From Nitrospirota bacterium (lineage in GTDB: Bacteria; Nitrospirota; 9FT-COMBO-42-15; HDB-SIOI813), in NCBI GenBank assembly GCA_023248365.1, contig JAHFER010000063.1:1-8257 (forward strand): a stretch of DNA of 8,257 bases, written 5' to 3'. Under the pieces are notes generated by a model. That model saw only the letters and a program-made list of their open reading frames with translations, was not told the DNA's origin and did not search any database. Below are positions 1-6,132 of this stretch, in pieces. The position numbers were made by a program, and so were the translations under genes. Within the stretch, counting starts at the first letter, position 1, and every line of letters begins with the position of its first letter.

Positions 1-2
1 TG

Positions 3-752
3 TTACTTTTCCAATCGGGCAATGACTTCATCCGTGATATTAAAATTGGAATAGACATTCTGCACATCATCATGGTCCTCAAGCAACTCAATAAGCCTTA
101 AAACCTGTTCAGCGCTTTTGTCATCAACGTCTATATAATTCTGCGGTATCATGGTAACCTCTGCAAAAGATACATGTATGCCCGCCTTTTCAACAGCAGC
201 CTTTACATTTTCAAAATCATCGGTTGATGTAACAATCTCAAAATTATCTCCATCCCGGTTCATATCTTCTGCCCCTGCCTCCAGCACAAGGTTCAGCAGG
301 TTATCCTCATCAATCCCTTTACCATCAACAACTATATATCCCTTCTTGTGAAACATCCATGAAACACATCCGGCCTCGCCCATATTGCCGCCATTTTTGC
401 TTAACATATGCCTTATCTCAGGAACCGTACGATTTTTATTATCAGTCATAATAGAGATTAGAATGGCAACACCGCCTGGTCCATAACCCTCAAATATCGC
501 CTCTTCATAGGACACGCCCGGAAGTTCGCCTGTACCCTTCTGAATGGCCTTCTTAATGTTATCAGCAGGCATGTTGGACTCTTTTGCCTTTAATATTACC
601 GTCCTGAGCCGTGGATTTCCATCAGGGTCTCCACCGCCTGCCTTTGCTGCCACAGTAATTTCTCTTATAATCTTTGTAAATCTCTTCCCCCTCTTTGAAT
701 CAATCGCCGCCTTTTTGTGTTTTGTGGTTGCCCACTTTGAATGTCCCGACAT
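3..752 (-). CDS. yebC: YebC/PmpR/TACO1-family translation or transcription regulator
   Basis: Full-length 249-aa member of the YebC family of cytoplasmic proteins. Family members have been described as DNA-binding regulators (PmpR) and, more recently, as ribosome-associated factors that help translate difficult stretches such as polyproline (TACO1-like). The N-terminus has the hallmark MSGHSKWATTKHKK start followed by DSKRGK, and GGGDPDGNPRLR lies near residues 39-50. EGYGPGGVA (about 88-96) and NKNRTVPEIRHMLSKNGGNMG (about 105-125, with conserved N, R and G residues) mark the domain 2 region. The start at 752 has a strong Shine-Dalgarno GGGAGG six bases upstream. It lies 19 nt behind the MglA-type gene and probably shares its transcript. 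In many bacteria yebC is followed by ruvC; whatever follows here is outside the window. The family assignment is very secure, while the molecular role in this organism is inferred. Confidence 0.96.
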   Translation of the reverse strand: MSGHSKWATTKHKKAAIDSKRGKRFTKIIREITVAAKAGGGDPDGNPRLRTVILKAKESNMPADNIKKAIQKGTGELPGVSYEEAIFEGYGPGGVAILISIMTDNKNRTVPEIRHMLSKNGGNMGEAGCVSWMFHKKGYIVVDGKGIDEDNLLNLVLEAGAEDMNRDGDNFEIVTSTDDFENVKAAVEKAGIHVSFAEVTMIPQNYIDVDDKSAEQVLRLIELLEDHDDVQNVYSNFNITDEVIARLEK

Positions 753-771
753 AATTAACCTCCCTATAGGA

Positions 772-1746
772 TTACTCTTTCACATCTATTTCTTTTGGTT
801 CGAAGTCTGAGACCTCGATCCCTTTTACCTTTATCTTATCCCCCTCTTTTGAGGTTATCACCCTCAACTTCACATTTAGGGCCACATTGAATATGCCTTC
901 CATTATAGTATCAGCAAATGTTGAAATCTCCGGAACCGGTTTTCCGAGATCTATTTTTTCTTCTTCTCCTTTATAAACCGTCTCTCCAATCCTCTGCAAT
1001 AAGCCTTTTGAAAGGGATTCATCCTGAACCCACGTTCTTAAATCTTCTCCCTTTTTTCCTTTATCAAGTGTTTTCTCAATCTCTGCAAAAGGTGAGACAG
1101 CCGGCCATGGTTCTTCCTCCTGCACAGGAGGCGGTGTCCTCTTTTTCGGCTTCCCTGTTTCGATCATTTCTTTTAAATCAGCAAGCACAAATTTGCTGAC
1201 AGCAGTAAGTGTCTCCAGCACACCCTCTCCACTGGCCGCAGAGGCAGTAAAAAAAGGCACGCCTCCAGGATTGAGCTTCCTGTTAAGAACATCAACCGGA
1301 ATAACATTCGGGAGGTCTTTTTTATTGTACTGTATAACAAAGGGGAAGTCGTCTATGTTTATACCCTGCTCTGCAAGGTTTTTCCTCAGATTACCAATTG
1401 ATTCCAGATTAGTATCGAGCGCCTCTTCCTGAGAATCAGCCACAAAGACAACCCCGTCCGCACCCTTTAACACAAGTTTTCTCGTTGCATTATAATATAC
1501 CTGCCCGGGAACAGTATACAGATGAAACCTCATCTTGAATCCCCTGATCTCTCCGGCCTCCAATGGAAAAAAATCAAAGAATAGCGTCCTGTCACCCTGA
1601 GTCGGAAGCGTAATAAGCTTCCCTTTTTTATCCGGATTTATCTTTTCAAAAATACTCTTTATATTTGTAGTCTTGCCGGAAAGTGCAGGCCCATAATACA
1701 CAATCTTTGCGTTTATTTCCTTTGAGTTGTAGTTAAATAATGCCAT
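772..1746 (-). CDS. MglA-type Ras-like small GTPase with C-terminal extension
   Basis: This 324-aa protein has a GTPase domain (about residues 1-195) that closely resembles the Myxococcus polarity GTPase MglA. G1 is GPALSGKTT at 19-27, switch I is around RTLFFDF (53-59), G3 is TVPGQ at 78-82, G4 is NKKD at 141-144 and G5 is SA near 169-170. The Thr in place of the usual Asp of G3 (DxxG) is typical of the MglA group. MglA is about 195 aa; this protein continues with a Pro/Glu-rich linker (about 199-220) and about 100 residues I do not recognise. MglA proteins act in the cytosol as nucleotide-dependent switches for polarity and motility and usually pair with the roadblock-fold GAP MglB, which is not in this window. 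There is no clear Shine-Dalgarno before the ATG at 1746. It is followed after 19 nt by yebC. The domain call is secure, the cellular role is unknown, and I give no symbol because of the extension. Confidence 0.9.
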   Translation of the reverse strand: MALFNYNSKEINAKIVYYGPALSGKTTNIKSIFEKINPDKKGKLITLPTQGDRTLFFDFFPLEAGEIRGFKMRFHLYTVPGQVYYNATRKLVLKGADGVVFVADSQEEALDTNLESIGNLRKNLAEQGINIDDFPFVIQYNKKDLPNVIPVDVLNRKLNPGGVPFFTASAASGEGVLETLTAVSKFVLADLKEMIETGKPKKRTPPPVQEEEPWPAVSPFAEIEKTLDKGKKGEDLRTWVQDESLSKGLLQRIGETVYKGEEEKIDLGKPVPEISTFADTIMEGIFNVALNVKLRVITSKEGDKIKVKGIEVSDFEPKEIDVKE

Positions 1747-1760
1747 AATTAATGCATTAG

Positions 1761-1789
1761 TTTTAACAGAAATGACAGAAGAGTGTCAA
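1761..1789 (-). promoter_or_regulatory. Weak sigma70-type promoter candidate for the MglA-type GTPase and yebC
   Basis: On the minus strand a perfect TTGACA (1789-1784) is followed after 17 nt by TTAAAA (1766-1761), which matches TATAAT at only three positions. Transcription would start within about ten bases of the ATG at 1746, so the message would be almost leaderless. That fits the absence of a Shine-Dalgarno there. The -10 box is poor, so this is tentative. Confidence 0.3.
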
Positions 1790-1861
1790 ACGGTTAATGA
1801 TTCACAAAAGGAATGCGGGTTTGTTAAGGGGTTCGCAGAGAATTCCAGACGCGTACAATAC

Positions 1862-1890
1862 TTGACATAGTTCAGAAATAATCGGATAAT
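1862..1890 (+). promoter_or_regulatory. Strong sigma70-type promoter for the AAA/DUF4143 ATPase
   Basis: A perfect TTGACA (1862-1867), a 17-nt spacer and GATAAT (1885-1890, five of six consensus bases) lie 41 nt upstream of the ATPase start. Predicted initiation is near 1897, inside the left arm of the inverted repeat at 1892-1919. The box quality and spacing make it the best promoter candidate in the window. Confidence 0.72.
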
Positions 1891-1891
1891 A

Positions 1892-1919
1892 CTCGAAATA
1901 TTATCATTAAAATTTCGAG
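1892..1919 (+). promoter_or_regulatory. Inverted repeat overlapping transcription start and ribosome-binding site (operator or RNA hairpin)
   Basis: CTCGAAAT (1892-1899) and ATTTCGAG (1912-1919) are perfect 8-bp inverted repeats separated by 12 nt. The left arm begins one base after the -10 box, and the right arm contains the GAG of the likely Shine-Dalgarno (GAGG, 1917-1920) of the ATPase at 1932. It could be a repressor operator, or a leader hairpin that hides the ribosome-binding site if transcription starts early enough. The symmetry is seen directly; the function is inferred. Confidence 0.5.
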
Positions 1920-1931
1920 GCATGTAGTGAA

Positions 1932-3338
1932 ATGGATGAAGCCCTTTTTTACGCATGGAATACATGGAAGACCGGCAGATTTAAACTCCCTTCAGAAATC
2001 GTAGAAAGGGATATACATGCAAGGGCCGTAAGATACCTTATGGCTAACGAAATCCTTGTCCTTCCCGGCCTGAGACAAACAGGCAAGAGTACACTGGCCT
2101 TCCAGCTTATAGACCATCTTCTCAAAAAAGGTATTTCGCCTAACCGTATCTTTTATTTTTCTTTCGATAATCTTTCACTTCGCCAGGAACTTTCTGCCTC
2201 CTATACATTTTTCATGAAAATGGTTGAGCGTTACCTCGGTGAAGATGTGCAAACCTCCAGTTTACCAATTTATCTTTTCATAGACGAGGTTCAGAAACTT
2301 CCAGGGTTTGTAGAGTACGTTAAAACCATTTATGATCTTAGGCTTCCTGTTAAATGGATACTCACCGGCTCAGCCTCCCTGGAGCTAAAGGCCCAGGTAA
2401 AGGAAAGTCTTGCCGGAAGGGTACTGAATCTTGCTATATCTCCCTTTTCTGAACGGGAAATATTTAATGTCTTAGGTTTTTCACCGCCGGACAAGAAGGA
2501 GCTATGGAAGCTGTTTCTCACGGGAAACAGCCCTGATAAGAAAAGACTCATGAAACTTGAGGCAAACCTCCTGCCTTATAAAACAAGAATACAAAGGATC
2601 TTCGAGGATGGCCTTGTATTTGGGAGCCTCCCCGCTGTTGTCCTTGCCGCTGATACGGCCAGGAAAACAGACCTGTTAAGAAACTACAGGGAGACCTATT
2701 TAGATCAGGATATTCGCAACCTGGTAAAGGAAGATAAGCTCTGGGTATATCAGCGGGTAATGGAGCTTCTTGCAGGAAGAATCGGAGACCTTCTCAACTA
2801 CTCCAATATCGCCTCTGAACTTGGAGTCACCGTTGATACCATAAAAAGATACTGTATTCTTCTGGAAAAGACTTTTATTCTGAGAAATCTTTCCACATAT
2901 TCAAGAAATGTTAGAAACGAGATACTGAAAACTCCTAAGATCTACTTTACAGACCTCGGAATCAGGAACAGTCTGCTTAATCTAACCAGCCTGTCTCAGC
3001 TTGAACGGCTTGGGCAAATGGGGATGGCTCTGGAAAATATGGTGTTCGAACGATTAGACACAACAATAAAGCAGTTGGAGATTGGAGAACTGAGACTTCA
3101 TTACTGGCGGACACGGACAAAGGAAGAGGTGGATATTGTCGTGCAGACACCTGAGCGCCTGCTGCCTATAGAGATTAAGAGCGACAAACGCATCCAGACA
3201 AAATATCTGAAAGGGCTTCGCTCCTTTCTTGAAAAAGAAAATGAACACATAGGAATCCTTGTGGGAAGGTTCGATAAGGCAGATATTTTAGAGGACGGAA
3301 AGAACCGCATATATCTTATGCCACACTGGATGCTATAA
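1932..3338 (+). CDS. AAA-family ATPase with C-terminal DUF4143 (nuclease-fold-like) region
   Basis: This 468-aa protein has the AAA_14 plus DUF4143 layout. Walker A is GLRQTGKST (46-54). Walker B is IYLFIDEVQ (113-121) with D118/E119, followed by a sensor-like ILTGSAS (143-149) and AGRV (161-164), where R163 could act as an arginine finger. A probable winged helix (about 283-345, NIASELGVTVDTIKRY then a YFTDLGIRN motif) leads into the DUF4143 C-terminus. There E399-V-D401 and PIEIK (412-416, E414/K416) have the D..ExK spacing of the PD-(D/E)XK fold. Such ATPases are common, scattered and poorly understood; a DNA-directed role is plausible but unproven. It is the only plus-strand gene in the window, with its own promoter and inverted repeat, and converges on the panE-family gene with a 47-nt gap. 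Shine-Dalgarno GAGG lies 11 nt before the ATG. The gene appears intact. Confidence 0.92.
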   Translation: MDEALFYAWNTWKTGRFKLPSEIVERDIHARAVRYLMANEILVLPGLRQTGKSTLAFQLIDHLLKKGISPNRIFYFSFDNLSLRQELSASYTFFMKMVERYLGEDVQTSSLPIYLFIDEVQKLPGFVEYVKTIYDLRLPVKWILTGSASLELKAQVKESLAGRVLNLAISPFSEREIFNVLGFSPPDKKELWKLFLTGNSPDKKRLMKLEANLLPYKTRIQRIFEDGLVFGSLPAVVLAADTARKTDLLRNYRETYLDQDIRNLVKEDKLWVYQRVMELLAGRIGDLLNYSNIASELGVTVDTIKRYCILLEKTFILRNLSTYSRNVRNEILKTPKIYFTDLGIRNSLLNLTSLSQLERLGQMGMALENMVFERLDTTIKQLEIGELRLHYWRTRTKEEVDIVVQTPERLLPIEIKSDKRIQTKYLKGLRSFLEKENEHIGILVGRFDKADILEDGKNRIYLMPHWML

Positions 3339-3385
3339 GTCTTCACGAGGAGGTCTATGTGGCTGATGGATTTTGGTTAGTTGGT

Positions 3386-4306
3386 TTAATAATCAGAGGC
3401 CTGGCTGGATAAAATGGCCTTTACAAGTGATGTAACTGTAGAATTGACAGGGGTGGGCACATTGAGTTTTTTTCCCTCCCTGCATACATAGCCATTGAAG
3501 TAGTCTATCTCTGTTGGTTTTCCCTTTTTGAAGTCCTCATACATGGAGGTATAAAATCCACGCAGATTTTGTGTGACCTTTATATGCTCATCCAACAGAC
3601 CTTCGTCAATTAATATGCCTTTTTTCTCTGCTACTGCCCTAATCTCATGAAATATTCTGTATGCCACATCAATGGCATCTTTTGAATCGAGGATATAACC
3701 TATCTTCCCGTTCATGATAACTGAAAGGGGATTGAATACTGTATTCCAGCACAGCTTCTGCCACTTCCCTTTGTAAATATCACGGGACAGCCTTGTTGGG
3801 ACTCCGGCATCCTTAAACATTTTTATTATCATCTGAACAAGTTCACTCTCAGTTCCATCCAGCTCACCTATGCTAAGAGAACCCGCGCCCTCATGGACAA
3901 CAACACCTGTCTCTTCTAATCTCGCACCAATAAAGGCAATGCCGCCCAATACTTTAGAATCCGGTAACCGCCTCAGTATCTCCTCTTCACTGTCAACCCC
4001 GTTTTGAAGGGGCAGAATCACCGTATCCTTATTAATAACAGGTTGAAGGGTATCTAATACCTTTTCAGTGTCATTACGCTTAACAGCTATAATTATAAGG
4101 TCACATGGAGTGAGTGTCTCCGGATTTGTTGAAACGTCCGGCCGGAATATCCAAACCTCACCTTTGCTTTTGATTGTTAATCCCTTGTCATGGATTAAAG
4201 CATAGCTTCGGGACGTTACAAGATAAGAGACCTTATGGCCTGCCTTATGGAGCATAGCGCCATAGTAGCCGCCAACTGCGCCTGCGCCTGCGATTAGGAT
4301 GTTCAT
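3386..4306 (-). CDS. panE: 2-dehydropantoate 2-reductase (ketopantoate reductase)
   Basis: A 306-aa protein of the usual length for PanE/ApbA (about 300). The family reduces 2-dehydropantoate to (R)-pantoate with NADPH in pantothenate/CoA synthesis, in the cytosol. The N-terminal Rossmann motif is GAGAVGGYYG (7-16), AVKRNDT (75-80) follows, and PLQNGVDSEE (99-108) is the conserved QNG loop. The C-terminal helical domain has KWQKLCWNTVFNPLS (181-195), whose K184 and N188 align with the catalytic Lys and substrate Asn. TSMYEDF (253-259) and PTEIDYFNG (264-272) follow, with E266 matching the substrate-binding Glu. It starts 8 nt after the stop of the 349-aa exported protein, and an AGGAG lies 14 nt before the ATG inside the upstream gene, so translational coupling is likely. 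No other pantothenate gene is nearby. Paralogues of this fold can act on other 2-ketoacids, so the substrate is inferred. Confidence 0.9.
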   Translation of the reverse strand: MNILIAGAGAVGGYYGAMLHKAGHKVSYLVTSRSYALIHDKGLTIKSKGEVWIFRPDVSTNPETLTPCDLIIIAVKRNDTEKVLDTLQPVINKDTVILPLQNGVDSEEEILRRLPDSKVLGGIAFIGARLEETGVVVHEGAGSLSIGELDGTESELVQMIIKMFKDAGVPTRLSRDIYKGKWQKLCWNTVFNPLSVIMNGKIGYILDSKDAIDVAYRIFHEIRAVAEKKGILIDEGLLDEHIKVTQNLRGFYTSMYEDFKKGKPTEIDYFNGYVCREGKKLNVPTPVNSTVTSLVKAILSSQASDY

Positions 4307-4314
4307 ATTACAGG

Positions 4315-5364
4315 TTACTTCTCCTCAGCCCCATAAATAAAGGAAACAAGCATCTGGCTTAGGCCGCCGGAGATTTCTTTTTGTAGTTCACGGACTGCTT
4401 TGGCCTCGGCCTCTTTAAAGTTCAGATGGCCTTCTCTTCCATGGCGGTTAAAGCTGCCAAAGACCTTATCGCTTTTCTGGTTAACAAGGTCAACCGTAAT
4501 ATCCCACCTTACAAATTTCCACTGAGGCAAATCGGCGTTTTCAAACTCAACATTACTCCTCACCAGTATATCCAATTTAGCCGGGTCGCCCTTTTCCTCG
4601 ACTGAGAAACCTTCTTTAGTCAACCCCTCTATAATGGATGATCTTATTTCTGATTTGTGCGGCCCGTCTACCTGTACGCCAATATGTATCTGTTTAGAAA
4701 GCAGGTCCTGGATTTTTTGTTTTATAGTTACAAGGCTGACAGGGGGGGCGATACCTTTACCAGCAGGATTTATTATCCTAAGGTCGGTGTTGTAGACTTC
4801 TCTGTTAAGAAAGGTCTTCATGGCGCTGCGCAGCGCACGTACTGTTTCAATCTTATCCGTGGACTCAGAGGCCTGCTTCTGTAATTCCATAATATCCCTG
4901 TCTGCATTGGCAATCTTCTCATTAAGGGATACCATAGAATGCTGGCGGTCCATAACAACGAGGGCATAAGTCAATTTTTCTGATTCGCTTATCCATACGT
5001 CGGCTATTGTAACATCCTCAAGGACTTTATTGGTGGCAACGGACGTGAGTTGATCAATCTGAATATCCCTTGTGCTCTGGCTCTTTCCCTTAACATCAGT
5101 CTGAACGTATTTCTCCCATTCCTTAGTCTTCGACTGAATATCCGCCTGAAATATTCTGGATAAAGCAGCATAAGCCTCATCTTCAGCAGCCTTGCGGGTA
5201 TCTCCAAAACCAACACCTATCAGATACATATCATCAGGATACTTCCTGCTCTTGCCTTCTATCCAGTCGGGTTTTGAGGCGGAAAAGGCGGGAGATAAAT
5301 TTAACAAGGGTATGAGGCACATTATCAAAAAGAAATATACTATTTTTTTTCTGAGCTGTTTCAT
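4315..5364 (-). CDS. Exported LPP20-domain protein with additional C-terminal domain
   Basis: This 349-aa protein has a signal peptide: Lys/Arg-rich start, hydrophobic core about 8-24 and a likely signal peptidase I site after PAFS (25-28). The Cys at 16 lies inside the hydrophobic core and is not a lipobox. Residues 32-140 look like the LPP20 domain: PDWIEG (32-37), YLIGVGFGD (47-55), then an Ala-rich helix (RKAAEDEAYAAL, 57-68) and a strand ending YALVVMD (133-139). About 145-180 is probably coiled coil. Residues about 226-345 form a separate alpha/beta domain that I cannot name confidently; it has a loose resemblance to TolB/CsgG-like N-domains. The same start motifs (P-x-W, GVG, Ala-rich helix) occur in the upstream 194-aa lipoprotein, so the two are related. 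AGGA lies 7 nt before the ATG. It probably acts in the periplasm or at the outer membrane with the CsgG-like protein; its function is not known. Confidence 0.8.
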   Translation of the reverse strand: MKQLRKKIVYFFLIMCLIPLLNLSPAFSASKPDWIEGKSRKYPDDMYLIGVGFGDTRKAAEDEAYAALSRIFQADIQSKTKEWEKYVQTDVKGKSQSTRDIQIDQLTSVATNKVLEDVTIADVWISESEKLTYALVVMDRQHSMVSLNEKIANADRDIMELQKQASESTDKIETVRALRSAMKTFLNREVYNTDLRIINPAGKGIAPPVSLVTIKQKIQDLLSKQIHIGVQVDGPHKSEIRSSIIEGLTKEGFSVEEKGDPAKLDILVRSNVEFENADLPQWKFVRWDITVDLVNQKSDKVFGSFNRHGREGHLNFKEAEAKAVRELQKEISGGLSQMLVSFIYGAEEK

Positions 5365-5379
5365 TTTAAAATCCTATTT

Positions 5380-5464
5380 TTAACCACAGAGGCACAGAGT
5401 TTTTATGAATATAAAAACTTAAATCTAAAATCTTTTCTCTGTGTCTCAGTGCCTCTGTGGTTAA
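5380..5464. repeat. 85-bp inverted-repeat element with TTAA ends
   Basis: The 20-bp outer arms at 5380-5399 and 5445-5464 pair at 19 of 20 positions; each starts or ends with TTAA and contains the CCACAGAGGCACAGAG-type sequence. The left arm holds two CACAGAG copies 8 nt apart (5385-5391, 5393-5399), and the right arm side holds CTCTGTG twice (5437-5443, 5453-5459). A second perfect 8-bp hairpin is nested inside: GTTTTTAT (5399-5406), GAAT loop, ATAAAAAC (5411-5418). Similar CCACAGAG palindromes are recurrent intergenic repeats in many environmental bacteria. No transposase is present. It fills most of the 124-nt spacer between the two LPP20-type genes. Confidence 0.8.
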
Positions 5465-5470
5465 TTGTCC

Positions 5471-5487
5471 TGCCTGTAAGACAGGCA
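5471..5487 (-). other. Hairpin directly after the 194-aa lipoprotein stop
   Basis: TGCCTGT (5471-5477), AAG loop, ACAGGCA (5481-5487) is a perfect 7-bp stem that begins one base after the TAA stop of the lipoprotein gene on the minus strand. No T-run follows in the direction of transcription (GGACAATTAA), so it is not a standard terminator. It may protect the transcript's 3' end or be part of the adjoining repeat. Confidence 0.55.
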
Positions 5488-5488
5488 T

Positions 5489-6073
5489 TTATCTCTTCTT
5501 CTCTTCGGATTCGAGTTTGTCGAATGCCTTGTCTGCATTCTTCCTGACGAAGTCTCTTACCTCGGAGTTTAGCTCTTTTGCCTTGTCAATGCTGTTTTTG
5601 AAACCATCCATATCCAATTTAACAAGGGAATAGACAGTACCATCTGACTGGTCCACCCAGTGGTCAACAACTATTACCCCGCTCAGGGTTGTAGCAGAGA
5701 AGGTCTTGACTGCCTGCTCTATATGCTGTTCTTCAGAGGTTGCAGATTTTGCGTTTACTTCAGCTCCGCCTGTTGTGGATGCCATATAATCCCGCATGAG
5801 CGAGGCAGTATAAGTCTCAAAGACTTTACCAATCTCTGCCCTTGCCCTGTTTTCGGACGCAGTCCTTGCAAGGGCCTTATTCTTAACACCGCTTACAGAA
5901 CCTACGCCATAGAACATCCTGATACCATTATCATTGAATGCCGCGCTCCCCTTAGTCACCCATGCCGGGGCCTGAGTCGCAGGCGGAACTTTGGGAGCAC
6001 AACCAACAACCAGTCCTAATCCCACAAGGAAGACAATTACACTGTAAGCTACTAAAAATCTAAATCTTTTCAT
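5489..6073 (-). CDS. LPP20-family outer-membrane-type lipoprotein (FlgP-like)
   Basis: From the ATG at 6073 this is a 194-aa lipoprotein: KRFR start, hydrophobic segment about 7-23 and lipobox VVGC with the lipidated Cys at 25. An Asp does not follow the Cys (the +2 residue is Ala), which fits outer-membrane sorting by the E. coli rule. A Pro/Ala linker leads into an LPP20-type domain: PAWVTKG (36-42), FYGVGSVSG (54-62), the Ala/Arg-rich helix ALARTASENRARAEI (67-81), and SGVIVVDHWVD..GTVYSLVKLDMD (131-156). The tail from about 160 is charged and helical. An ATG five codons upstream (6088) was rejected because GGAGGG lies 7 nt before 6073 and nothing similar precedes 6088. LPP20 proteins include Vibrio and Campylobacter FlgP of the flagellar outer-membrane disk. 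The gene sits between the CsgG-like gene and a second LPP20-type gene, which suggests a shared complex. Confidence 0.85.
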   Translation of the reverse strand: MKRFRFLVAYSVIVFLVGLGLVVGCAPKVPPATQAPAWVTKGSAAFNDNGIRMFYGVGSVSGVKNKALARTASENRARAEIGKVFETYTASLMRDYMASTTGGAEVNAKSATSEEQHIEQAVKTFSATTLSGVIVVDHWVDQSDGTVYSLVKLDMDGFKNSIDKAKELNSEVRDFVRKNADKAFDKLESEEKKR

Positions 6074-6099
6074 GATTAAGCCCTCCATTTAATTTTTTT

Positions 6100-6119
6100 T
6101 GCAGAATCCAGGTTCTGCA
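6100..6119. other. Hairpin between the CsgG-like gene and the lipoprotein gene
   Basis: TGCAGAA (6100-6106) and TTCTGCA (6113-6119) form a perfect 7-bp stem with a 6-nt loop in the 59-nt spacer. In the direction of the operon the stem is followed by eight A residues, not T, so it does not fit an intrinsic terminator on either strand. It may be an RNA stability or processing element. Confidence 0.5.
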
Positions 6120-6132
6120 TTACTTAATTTTC

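Noticed and set aside
544..810. Hydrophobic plus-strand open frame resembling a small membrane protein
   Set aside because: It is antisense to the conserved start of yebC; its hydrophobic content comes from the reverse complement of Lys/Asp-rich codons.
3054..3346. Minus-strand open frames antisense to the end of the ATPase gene
   Set aside because: They overlap a well-supported coding gene, show no family features and have no ribosome-binding site worth noting.
6074..6088. Upstream ATG at 6088 as start of the 194-aa lipoprotein gene
   Set aside because: No ribosome-binding site precedes it, while GGAGGG is ideally placed for the ATG at 6073, which also gives a normal lipoprotein signal peptide.
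6091..6119. Hairpin with adjacent run of eight T residues as an intrinsic terminator
   Set aside because: The T-run lies before the stem on the plus strand and reads as an A-run after the stem on the minus strand, so the order is wrong for both directions.
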